Positions 9,134 to 17,288 of a stretch of 64,000 nucleotides of DNA are shown one piece after another. The translations under genes were made by a program, and so were the position numbers. A model generated the notes under the pieces. That model did no database searches, was not told the origin of the DNA, and saw nothing but the letters and a program-made list of their open reading frames with translations. Source of the stretch: an uncultured Megasphaera sp. Its GTDB lineage: Bacteria > Bacillota > Negativicutes > Veillonellales > Megasphaeraceae. The stretch spans positions 11,769 to 75,768 of the forward strand of contig UQHB01000007.1 in assembly GCA_900540735.1 (NCBI GenBank), read 5' to 3'. The first letter of the stretch is position 1. The number at the start of each line of letters is the position of its first letter.

Positions 9134-9955
9134 GTGTCAAAACCGATTATTTACGCTTGCTCGGATTCCCTCGGCGATACTGCTGAACGGGTTGCCCGGG
9201 CGGCAGCCTGTCAATATAACAACGAAAAATTTGAAATCATCCGCGTGCCTTATATTCGCTCAGAACAACAAGTAGAAGAGCTGGTCAAAAAGGCCGAAGC
9301 AGATAACGCTATGATTTGCTATACTATTATTTCGCCAGTCTTGCGCCGTCATTTACGGGAACTGACGAAAGATTCACACATTAGTGTCGTCGATATTATT
9401 GGCCCTATGATGGCTGGTGTCGGCACGCTCACGGATACGGCACCGACCATGAAAGCCGGCATGATTCACCAACTGGATGAAGAATACTTTAAGCGCGTCG
9501 AAGCGATTGAATTTGCTGTTAAATTCGATGATGGCAAAAATCCGATGGGCTTTTTTAAGGCTGACATCGTCATTGTCGGCGTGTCCCGTACGTCTAAAAC
9601 ACCGCTTTCTATGTACTTAGCCCATAAACGGATTAAAGCGGCCAATTTGCCTCTCGTGCCGGAAGTGGCCTTACCGCCGGAATTATTCCAAATTCCGCCA
9701 CGGAAAATCGTCGGTCTTATTATTGACCCATTTAAACTGAATTTTATTCGTTCTGAACGGCTCCGCAGCATGGGCCTTGATTCGAATGCCAGCTATGCCA
9801 ACTTAGAACGGATTAACGAAGAATTAACGTATGCCCGCAGTGTCATGCGCCGTCTCCATTGCCCTATTATTGACGTGTCGTCGAAAGCGATTGAAGAAAC
9901 AGCGAACCTCGTCATGGATATTGTGAAACGGAACAAGGAATTGTACCATGATTAA
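9134..9955 (+). CDS. ppsR: PEP synthase regulatory protein (DUF299 bifunctional kinase/phosphorylase)
   Basis: A 273-residue protein of the DUF299 family, whose members use ADP to phosphorylate a threonine next to the catalytic histidine of PEP synthase or pyruvate phosphate dikinase, and phosphate to remove it. A P-loop-like GVSRTSKTP is at residues 149-157. The length is normal. It starts with GTG at 9134, one base after the ccpN stop, with GGAAGGAG upstream. Its probable substrate is the ppsA product, T414. A perfect terminator follows directly. Confidence 0.92.
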   Translation: MSKPIIYACSDSLGDTAERVARAAACQYNNEKFEIIRVPYIRSEQQVEELVKKAEADNAMICYTIISPVLRRHLRELTKDSHISVVDIIGPMMAGVGTLTDTAPTMKAGMIHQLDEEYFKRVEAIEFAVKFDDGKNPMGFFKADIVIVGVSRTSKTPLSMYLAHKRIKAANLPLVPEVALPPELFQIPPRKIVGLIIDPFKLNFIRSERLRSMGLDSNASYANLERINEELTYARSVMRRLHCPIIDVSSKAIEETANLVMDIVKRNKELYHD

Positions 9956-9964
9956 TGGCATACG

Positions 9965-9992
9965 AAAAAGACGCCATTAGGGCGTCTTTTTT
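9965..9992 (+). terminator. Intrinsic terminator after ppsR
   Basis: Perfect 11-bp stem AAAAAGACGCC/GGCGTCTTTTT (9965-9975 with 9981-9991) with a 5-nt loop. The downstream frame is open across this hairpin, but the hairpin and the ribosome-binding site after it show that the next gene starts at 10018, not at 9955. Confidence 0.92.
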
Positions 9993-10017
9993 AGTAGGAA
10001 ATAAAGGAGGAGTGCGT

Positions 10018-13000
10018 ATGGAAGATAGATGTGATCGACTTGATGAATTTCTCCGCAAGGCTCTCTTAGACGAGACCCTTTTAGAGCGGACGAAGATTAC
10101 GAAAGAAGAGATGCAAAGTTACCTAGCGAGGCAAGACCTGCGCGTCTTAGCCCAAGGCCTGCGCCATCTCAGCGATGACAAAGGACGCTTCCAAAGTCCT
10201 GTCGTCTTGCCGCTGTTAGAAGAATGGCTGCCTTGGCTCACGCCGCAGCCGATTGGCGGTTGGCCGGCCTTTGCTTATCATTACGTCTTAGACCAGCTCT
10301 TTCCGGAGCAAGCACCGCACGACGAAGAGAATACAGAACGGGCCTCATATTACACGGGATGTTTTGTCTTCTTGCAGACCATGCGGGCTCTCTATCAATT
10401 TGAGCGGCACGTCCTGCCCTATGACCCGCGCCGGGATATTGCTTGGGTCGATAAAGATGAAATCCGCTATTACGGCTATACGAAAGAATACATTCAGTTC
10501 CACCATTTAGCCAATAATCTCTATATTTACGAAATGATGCGCCTCGGTGTCGATGTTCTGCCCTTTGACACGCTCGGTCATATTAGCGGTGTCCATTACG
10601 TCGCTATGTATGCAGCGCGGCAGCTCCAAGTTGCCAATGTGCCCGTCGATTTAGCTCTTATTTCCGGTGCCGCCTTAGCCCATGATATTGGCAAATATGG
10701 GTGCAAGAAAAATGAAGGCCGCCGTGTGCCCTATTTGCACTATTATTATACAGGCCGTTGCTGCCGTCACTTAGGCCTGCCTGCGATTGGCCATATTGCG
10801 GCAAATCATTCGGTCTGGGATTTAGAGTTAGAAAACTTGTCCGTTGAATCGCTGCTCCTCATTTATGCTGATTTCCGTGTGAAAAGCAGCCGTAGTGCAG
10901 ACGGCGTAGAAATCGTCCATTTTTATTCCCTTAAAGAAGCGTTCGATGTCATCTTGAGCAAGCTCGATAACGTCGATGACACCAAGCGGAAACGGTATTG
11001 CAAAGTCTATGAAAAGCTCGCGGACTTTGAAGCCTTTATGGAAGAGCAAGGGGTCATTACGACGCTGCCTGGGCCCTTTACGGTAACGCCTGAATGGCAG
11101 CCTGGGAAAGTGCAGCGCGAGCAAGTCCTCCTCGAAGGGAACGAAGTCGTAGCGCAGCTGAAATACGCCGCTATTGACCACAATATTCGCCTCATGAGTA
11201 TGTTCCGTAATGACCGGGACTTTGGCAAATTAATCGAAGCAGCGCGGAGCGAACGGCTCTGGAAGAATATTCGCACGTACATCGGCATTTTTGCAGAATA
11301 TTCCATGTACATGACGGAACATCAAAAGACTATGACCTTGGCTTTTCTTTACGAGCTCTTGTCGCATCGCGAAGGGGATATTCGCCTTGAAGCAGCGACG
11401 CTTATGGGCCGAATCGTTGCCAATTTCAACGAAATTTATACGAAAGAACTGCCTGATGGCGTCACCTTGCCTGATAAAGATGTGACCAATGTGACCTTAT
11501 TTGCTCAGTACGTAGATATAATTATCTACCCGGAATTGCGCTTTACAGAGCAGCATAAAGTCTGGATTGGCTATTGTTTGAGCAGTTTTGTCTGCGCAGT
11601 CCTAGCTAATGGACGCGAAAGCGATATAGACTCGTATTTAGAATGCTTGCAACATTACTACGAACGGACTGATTATAGTGAAGAGCAATACAGTATCCTC
11701 CTTAAGTGCCTCGTCGATATGCATGACTATCCCTTGAGTGAGTCTTTCTTGCAAACCGTCCGCCCCTTTGTCGAACCGGCTATGACGGCTTCGTCTTTGA
11801 CCTTGCGTGTCGAAGGGGTGCAAGCAGCGCGGCATATTTTCCCGGAATACACGACAGAACGGTATTACCATGACTTGTTGCAAATTATGGAACTGCCTCA
11901 AGATAGGGAGGCCTTTGCCCAAAAAGAAGGGAGCCTCTTCTTAGTCGATTTAAAAATGGGCACCCATTGGAGCATTAAAGTCGCCAATATTGAACTCATG
12001 GCGCGCTACGTCGATGCGTGCAGTGATGCCGGTAGTGTCATGCATTTAGGCATGCATTTGACGAACCTCCTCAAAGTCAGTGAGACCGTCTTCGTCCGCC
12101 GTGCAGCCGGGGAAACGCTCTTATCCATTGCCGACTCTATGACCTACGCCCAGCGCAACGAATTGGCTGTAGAATTATTTAACGGCCTCGAAATTGGAGA
12201 CGTGCAGATTTCGAAATATGTGCCTGAATTTTTAGGCCGCATGATTTTAAAATTACAGCCCCAAGAAGTAGACGAATTCATTACGACTATTGAGCAGCAA
12301 ATCCCGACAGTCCATATTCCCTTAGCTTCGGCCATGGTTCACACCGTAGGGATTATGCTGGAAAACTTTGCCGATTTTATTGCTGCTTTTCCGGATGAAG
12401 CACCAGTCCAGGAGAATCGTTTGACCCGGCTCTTATATACCATGATTAAGGCCTATGCCCATTACAACCGCGAACTGAGCCGAGATGCCTTTACGTACAT
12501 GGGAAAATATATTTTCCATAGTCCTATTATGACGGAAGACATTAAAGAGTTTCTCTTTTGCCAGGGCTATAAGAAGTTGCTCGTCTTGCTCTCGGAAAAT
12601 CCCGAAGGCCATTTAGATTTCTACAGCAATGCAGCTGTACTCAATCATATTTACCGGTACATGAATGACCATCTCTTAGAACGCGGCGATTTCCCCTTTG
12701 TCATTAGTCCAAAAGCGTGCTTCTATCCCGGGACCTTTGACCCCTTCAGCTTAGGCCATAAGGCTGTAGCGAAGAAGATTCGCGATTTAGGTTTTGATGT
12801 ATACTTAGCGATTGATGAATTTTCCTGGTCCAAGCACACGCAGCCTCATTTGATGCGCCGTAAAATCATGAATATGTCTATTGCCGGTGAAGATGAACTC
12901 TATCCGTTCCCGGAAGATATTCCTGTGAACATTGCCAATCCGTCTGATGTGAAGCGGCTCAAAGAAATTTTCCACCATAAAGATTTGTATATTGCTGTGG

Positions 13001-14829
13001 GCAGTGACGTTGTGGCCTATGCGTCGGCCTACAAAGAAGCACCGCAAGCCGATTCAATTCATTCAGTCAATCACATCATTTTCTCGCGCGAAACGAGAGA
13101 AGGCCAAGTCGAAGGGAATGAAGACATTAGCCATGCTATTCAGGCGAAAGTCCTCAATTTGACGCTCGATAAATTCTACGAAGATATTAGCTCCACTAAG
13201 ATTCGCGAGAATATTGACCTTAACCGAGACATTGCCAACCTCATTGATGCCACAGCACAGCAGTTCATTTACGATAATAACTTGTACCTCCGCGAACCGG
13301 CATACAAGCATGTCTTAGAAGCGCGGGAACTGGGCATGGGTGCCTTTAAGCCGCGCGGTGCGGAAAGTCTCTGGCCCTTGTGCGGTGTCTTGTGGGACGT
13401 AGGGTACAACACGGATATTCTCGATAAATACATTGAACGGCAGCAAGTGCGGACCCTCTATATCGACGATGCCGGCAAAGACCGGACCATGATTGGCTAC
13501 GCTGCAGTCCATCGCGTTGGGCCTATGGATTTACTCCGTGAATTTGGCGATGCTGACGTAGCAGATCATATCCGCCGTGCTGCTGATGGAAGTATTGCCT
13601 GCATTGGCTTCCTCTACGGCAACGACCAGTCGGCTATTACGAACGTCAGCCAAATCGTCATTACGGAAATCTTGACGGAACTCATTGCCCGCGACATTGC
13701 CTATGCTGTGTACTATCCGGTCGACCCGGCCGGGTATCATCAGCCCACTATTGAAGCCCTGGAACGGCAAGGGTTTGTGCGCATTTCTAAGGACGGCGCA
13801 GAACGGCCTATTTACGCAGTCAATATGAAAGCACCAGTCGTCATTTTCCGCGATGTCGAAACGATTATTAAGAATCCTTTCAATAAAAATAGCCGTGTCC
13901 AAAAGGCCATTCAAACAGCGCACAATCATCTCTTAGAGACGATGAAACAGATTTACCCGGGCAAATTACTCTTGTCCTTTAACATGAGTGCTGTCCACTA
14001 TAAAATCATCCACAAAGTAGCGGCTATGAATGGCGTGTCCACAGTGGGGTATATCAAAAAACGGCGCGGCCCCTTTATGTCCGTGCCCTTTGGCAAGGCT
14101 TTGAGCAACGTCCTCGTGCCCAATACGGTGACGAAATCTTTGCATATTGACAAGTACTTCAATCGCTCAGCTTCGCATTTTACGATTGGTGAAACTCATC
14201 ACTATGCGTCTATTGGCAATCAAGTGAAGACCATTCGCTCCTTTAACCGGCCTGTTATCCTCATCGATGATTTGCTCCATAAAGGCCATCGCATGCGCAT
14301 GTTACGGCCCTATTTACAGGAGCAGGGCATTGAAATCAAACGAGTCTTTGCCGGGGTTATGACAGGCCAGGCTATGGATATGATGACAGAACAGCATTTG
14401 CACGCTGAAAGTGCGTACTTCTTGCCGACCTTGTCGGTGTGGCTCAACGAACGGGACTGCTATCCTTTCATCGGCGGTGACAGTATGGATAATGCCCAAA
14501 ACTACAGCGGCTATGACAACAATCCGTCCATAAATCTCGTCTTGCCCTATGTAAAACCGGAATTTATTGGCGAAGGCAGTGTCGATGCGGCCTTGCTATA
14601 CTCCAAGACGTGCCTGGAAAATGCAGCCCTCATTATGGAAACGCTCCAAGATGTGTACCAAGAAACGTACGAAAAACGGCTGACCTTAAAACGCTTAGGC
14701 GAAGTCATTACACAGCCGCGCATTCCGGACATCGATGTAGGCGTGTCTTTTGACGAAAATATGGACCCAACGCGTTTTATTGCGAACGACATGGAACGGC
14801 TCATGCGCTTGCGGTGGGGCGAGAAATAA
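10018..14829 (+). CDS. 1603-residue multidomain protein: HD domain, helical repeats, NadD-like nucleotidyltransferase, GNAT-like and PRTase-like domains
   Basis: A very large cytoplasmic protein with no signal or membrane segment. An HD phosphohydrolase-like domain holds H193, the H222-D223 pair in AHDIGK, H259/H264 and D285. Residues about 400-880 are a long helical region resembling HEAT-like repeats. A nucleotidyltransferase domain starts at about 900 with PGTFDPFSLGH (904-914), the NadD/cytidylyltransferase nucleotide-binding motif, and has an SSTKIR motif at 1058-1063. Residues about 1100-1290 look like a GNAT fold. A PRTase-like domain follows, with VILIDDLLHKGHR at 1413-1425; it matches the PRPP motif in its Asp-Asp core but not in the usual Thr/Gly positions. 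ATG 10018 has AAGGAGG at 10004-10010. It is the first gene of a three-gene operon with two redox-type proteins. I know no characterised protein with this domain order; nucleotide or cofactor chemistry is the likely theme, but the function is unknown. Confidence 0.8.
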   Translation: MEDRCDRLDEFLRKALLDETLLERTKITKEEMQSYLARQDLRVLAQGLRHLSDDKGRFQSPVVLPLLEEWLPWLTPQPIGGWPAFAYHYVLDQLFPEQAPHDEENTERASYYTGCFVFLQTMRALYQFERHVLPYDPRRDIAWVDKDEIRYYGYTKEYIQFHHLANNLYIYEMMRLGVDVLPFDTLGHISGVHYVAMYAARQLQVANVPVDLALISGAALAHDIGKYGCKKNEGRRVPYLHYYYTGRCCRHLGLPAIGHIAANHSVWDLELENLSVESLLLIYADFRVKSSRSADGVEIVHFYSLKEAFDVILSKLDNVDDTKRKRYCKVYEKLADFEAFMEEQGVITTLPGPFTVTPEWQPGKVQREQVLLEGNEVVAQLKYAAIDHNIRLMSMFRNDRDFGKLIEAARSERLWKNIRTYIGIFAEYSMYMTEHQKTMTLAFLYELLSHREGDIRLEAATLMGRIVANFNEIYTKELPDGVTLPDKDVTNVTLFAQYVDIIIYPELRFTEQHKVWIGYCLSSFVCAVLANGRESDIDSYLECLQHYYERTDYSEEQYSILLKCLVDMHDYPLSESFLQTVRPFVEPAMTASSLTLRVEGVQAARHIFPEYTTERYYHDLLQIMELPQDREAFAQKEGSLFLVDLKMGTHWSIKVANIELMARYVDACSDAGSVMHLGMHLTNLLKVSETVFVRRAAGETLLSIADSMTYAQRNELAVELFNGLEIGDVQISKYVPEFLGRMILKLQPQEVDEFITTIEQQIPTVHIPLASAMVHTVGIMLENFADFIAAFPDEAPVQENRLTRLLYTMIKAYAHYNRELSRDAFTYMGKYIFHSPIMTEDIKEFLFCQGYKKLLVLLSENPEGHLDFYSNAAVLNHIYRYMNDHLLERGDFPFVISPKACFYPGTFDPFSLGHKAVAKKIRDLGFDVYLAIDEFSWSKHTQPHLMRRKIMNMSIAGEDELYPFPEDIPVNIANPSDVKRLKEIFHHKDLYIAVGSDVVAYASAYKEAPQADSIHSVNHIIFSRETREGQVEGNEDISHAIQAKVLNLTLDKFYEDISSTKIRENIDLNRDIANLIDATAQQFIYDNNLYLREPAYKHVLEARELGMGAFKPRGAESLWPLCGVLWDVGYNTDILDKYIERQQVRTLYIDDAGKDRTMIGYAAVHRVGPMDLLREFGDADVADHIRRAADGSIACIGFLYGNDQSAITNVSQIVITEILTELIARDIAYAVYYPVDPAGYHQPTIEALERQGFVRISKDGAERPIYAVNMKAPVVIFRDVETIIKNPFNKNSRVQKAIQTAHNHLLETMKQIYPGKLLLSFNMSAVHYKIIHKVAAMNGVSTVGYIKKRRGPFMSVPFGKALSNVLVPNTVTKSLHIDKYFNRSASHFTIGETHHYASIGNQVKTIRSFNRPVILIDDLLHKGHRMRMLRPYLQEQGIEIKRVFAGVMTGQAMDMMTEQHLHAESAYFLPTLSVWLNERDCYPFIGGDSMDNAQNYSGYDNNPSINLVLPYVKPEFIGEGSVDAALLYSKTCLENAALIMETLQDVYQETYEKRLTLKRLGEVITQPRIPDIDVGVSFDENMDPTRFIANDMERLMRLRWGEK

Positions 14830-14841
14830 GGAGGGAACTTC

Positions 14842-15828
14842 GTGTATATTCATGATATAGTGAAAACGATTGGTGCTAAAGAGGCTGTGTCTTTGGCCTA
14901 TGACCCTAGACCAGCGCGGCCTGTGCGGCTCCACATTATGGCCCTCGGTGATGTGGGCATGACCATGCTCATTGGCTTGCGCCTCGTCAGTCACGGGTGC
15001 GTTGGGAGCATTGGCCTCTACGATATTAATGAACATAATTTGGCGCGCCTGGAAATGGAAATCAACCAGATTCGCTATCCCTTTGCAGACGACGCGCCGT
15101 CCCTGCCGCCGGTCGATGTGATTAGGGCGGATGACCTCTTTGCGTGCGATGTTTTTGTCTTTTGTGCTAGTAAAGGCGTACCGCCAGTTGGTGCTGGCGG
15201 TGACGTGCGCATGGCCCAGCTCGAAGCTAACCGGAGCCTTATCTATGGCGTAGCCGATGCGGCTAAAGCAGCCCAATTTAAGGGGCTCGTCTGCATCGTC
15301 TCCGACCCGGTGGAATTATTGAGTCAAGCTTTTCTGCAGCGGTCTGGCCTTTTGCCGTCGCAAGTACAAGGATACGGCCTCGGTGTCATGCATGCGCGGG
15401 CGTTGTATTATGCTGAACGTAATGCCCAGTTTGCCTCGTATATAGAAGAGGGACGAGCTTTTGGCCCGCACGGGGCGGACCTCGTCCTTGCTAATAGCAT
15501 TGACACTTACGACGACGATATATCGAAAGCCTTGACTGCGCAAGTAGTCGAAGCCAATCTCGCCGTCCGAGCCTTAGGATATAAGCCCTATATTGCACCG
15601 GCTTTGTCGTCCGCAGCCATTTCGATTCTCTTGACGCTCCAAGGCAAATGGCATTATAGTTCTATTTATTTTGGCGATGCCGCAAAAGGTGTCTACTTTG
15701 GTGTGAAAAATAAAATGACTTCTCAAGGCATTGTCTATGAAGATATAGCTGTGCCTGATGCGTTGTTTGCACGCTTAGCCGCAGCCTATGGCAAGCTCTA
15801 CGCCTTGAGTACAGAAGGAAGGTCTTGA
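14842..15828 (+). CDS. Lactate/malate dehydrogenase-like NAD(P)-binding protein
   Basis: A 328-residue protein with a Rossmann-type N-terminus (LHIMALGDVGMTM at about 30-42, then an acidic residue in GLYDINEHN). Its overall arrangement recalls lactate/malate dehydrogenases: VFVFCASKGVPPVG resembles the substrate-loop region, and VCIVSDPVELLSQ matches the conserved 'sNPvd' strand. The classical catalytic Arg and His motifs of LDH/MDH are not obvious, so it may act on another 2-hydroxy acid or be a divergent member. GTG at 14842 has AGGAGGGA just upstream, 12 bp after the giant gene. Its stop is only a few bases before the start of the next gene. Operon membership ties it to the multidomain nucleotidyltransferase. 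Confidence 0.7.
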   Translation: MYIHDIVKTIGAKEAVSLAYDPRPARPVRLHIMALGDVGMTMLIGLRLVSHGCVGSIGLYDINEHNLARLEMEINQIRYPFADDAPSLPPVDVIRADDLFACDVFVFCASKGVPPVGAGGDVRMAQLEANRSLIYGVADAAKAAQFKGLVCIVSDPVELLSQAFLQRSGLLPSQVQGYGLGVMHARALYYAERNAQFASYIEEGRAFGPHGADLVLANSIDTYDDDISKALTAQVVEANLAVRALGYKPYIAPALSSAAISILLTLQGKWHYSSIYFGDAAKGVYFGVKNKMTSQGIVYEDIAVPDALFARLAAAYGKLYALSTEGRS

Positions 15829-15830
15829 GG

Positions 15831-16910
15831 ATGGTAACAGTCTTTGCTATGGGCTGGGACGACGGGGAAGAGCCAGAACGGCTGCACAATGTATTGCAGC
15901 ACGTACTAGCAAATAGGGACTATCGGCTAGCACAGACGAAAGCGCAGTGGCAAGAGGCTGTCACTGGCAATGAGGATGCAGCACCGGTTGCGCTCTTTGT
16001 GGTGGCCTTACCACCAAGCGGCCTTAGTCATGCCTATGTAGACCTCGTTGCATGGCTCCAAGAGACTGATTTGTCTGGCTGGACCGGGACTGTCATCGTC
16101 GATGGGCCGAGCGAAATTTGGACAAAAAAAATAGGCCGGGAACTGATTTTCTTGGCAAATCAGGTCGGCTGTGCTTTTCCAGGGAGACCTCTCGTCGAAG
16201 CGACAGGGTCCTTATATAATTTTCGCATTCAAAGTATGGTGCAGCAATGTTCCCTCAGGGAAGCGTATGTGCGCAGTGCTAAAGAAGCACTGGCTCGGGC
16301 CGTAGGTGCTGCATGCTCGCAGCCCTTAGGGCATGAGCCAAGCCTCGTCGTCATCCATGCGAGCAGCCGCACTACATCGAATACACTCCTCTTATGGGAA
16401 ATGGTGCGCAAGTTTCTAGGCGATGCCGTAAAGGTGCAAGAAATTTCCTTGCGGAACGGTACCGTCGTCGACTGTCGCGGTTGCAGCTATGCGGCATGCC
16501 GCCACTTTGGTGAAAGCGGTGACTGTTTTTACGGCGGCGTCATGGTCGAAAAAGTCTATCCTGCTGTCATGGAAGCAGACGGTGTCATCCTTTTGTGCCC
16601 GAACTATAATGACGCAGTCAGTGCCAATATAATGGCCTTTTTCAACCGCTTAACGGCCCTCTTTCGCAAAGAAGCCTTAGCCTTTTACCAAAAACGCCTC
16701 TACGCTATCGTCGTTTCCGGCTATAGCGGTGGCGACATAGTAGCAGAGCAAGTCTTAGGGGCTATGAATTGTAATAAAAATTTCCGCTTGCCGCCACAGT
16801 TTTCCCTCATTGATACGGCGCACGACCCAGGCAGTATTCTCTCGGTGCCCCAGATAGAAGAGAAAGCCAAAGCCATGGCGAAGCGGATGATAACTGAATT
16901 TAGGCAATAA
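15831..16910 (+). CDS. Flavodoxin-fold oxidoreductase (NADPH-dependent FMN reductase-like) with an extra N-terminal domain
   Basis: A 359-residue protein. The C-terminal half (from about residue 170) resembles iron-sulfur flavoproteins and NADPH-dependent FMN reductases: VVIHASSRTTSN as the phosphate-binding loop, then a cysteine cluster (CRGCSYAACRHFG, GDC), then CPNYNDAVSANIMAFFNR. The first 150 residues are not typical of that family and may be a second, degenerate flavodoxin-like fold. ATG 15831 is preferred to TTG 15825 because GAAGGAAGG (15814-15822) is correctly placed only for 15831. It is the last gene of the operon and is followed by a terminator. The cysteines suggest a bound Fe-S cluster or redox-active thiols; the substrate is unknown. 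Confidence 0.7.
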   Translation: MVTVFAMGWDDGEEPERLHNVLQHVLANRDYRLAQTKAQWQEAVTGNEDAAPVALFVVALPPSGLSHAYVDLVAWLQETDLSGWTGTVIVDGPSEIWTKKIGRELIFLANQVGCAFPGRPLVEATGSLYNFRIQSMVQQCSLREAYVRSAKEALARAVGAACSQPLGHEPSLVVIHASSRTTSNTLLLWEMVRKFLGDAVKVQEISLRNGTVVDCRGCSYAACRHFGESGDCFYGGVMVEKVYPAVMEADGVILLCPNYNDAVSANIMAFFNRLTALFRKEALAFYQKRLYAIVVSGYSGGDIVAEQVLGAMNCNKNFRLPPQFSLIDTAHDPGSILSVPQIEEKAKAMAKRMITEFRQ

Positions 16911-16944
16911 AAAAAGATGATTCCATGAGAATCATCTTTTTTTA
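16911..16944. terminator. Bidirectional terminator between the three-gene operon and rpmB
   Basis: Perfect 12-bp stem AAAAAGATGATT/AATCATCTTTTT (16911-16922 with 16930-16941) with extra T residues, between converging genes. Confidence 0.9.
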
Positions 16945-16958
16945 TATAGGACACAACA

Positions 16959-17150
16959 TTAAATGCTGCGCTGTACTTTGCCGGAACGTAAGCAGCGAGT
17001 GCAAACGTTGACACGTTTTACTTCGCCATCTACAACAGCGCGTACTCTTTGAATGTTAGGTTTCCAAGTCCGTTTCGTTTTTAAATGGGAGTGGCTGACG
17101 TTCATGCCAGTTACAGTCCCTTTACCGCAGATTTCGCAATAGTTTGCCAT
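16959..17150 (-). CDS. rpmB: 50S ribosomal protein L28
   Basis: A 63-residue basic protein starting MANYCEICGKG and ending SGKVQRSI, as in bacterial L28. Two CxxC pairs (C5/C8 and the VCTRC pair) mark it as the zinc-binding form. ATG at 17148-17150 with AGGAGGTG on the minus strand is preferred to an upstream in-frame ATG. A minus-strand promoter, TTGCTT-17-TAAGAT, lies at 17191-17219. It is a single-gene unit ending at the shared terminator. Confidence 0.95.
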   Translation of the reverse strand: MANYCEICGKGTVTGMNVSHSHLKTKRTWKPNIQRVRAVVDGEVKRVNVCTRCLRSGKVQRSI

Positions 17151-17190
17151 TTCGTTACACCTCCCTGAGCCATCACAGTACAACATACAA

Positions 17191-17219
17191 ATCTTATCAC
17201 AAAAGTGTTTTTAAAGCAA
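17191..17219 (-). promoter_or_regulatory. rpmB promoter
   Basis: On the minus strand, TTGCTT (17214-17219) and TAAGAT (17191-17196) are separated by exactly 17 bp and lie about 40 bp upstream of the rpmB start. Confidence 0.6.
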
Positions 17220-17288
17220 GGATTTATTTATGAAAAGTCTACAAGATATGATACAATAAATGTAAGAATTTGGCAAGGAGTAATTATC

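Noticed and set aside
9955..10017. Earlier start of the 1603-residue protein
   Set aside because: The extra codons are read across a perfect terminator hairpin, and ATG 10018 has its own AAGGAGG.
16959..17186. 75-residue version of L28 starting upstream
   Set aside because: The extra 12 residues are not found in L28, and the AGGAGGTG site fits ATG 17150.
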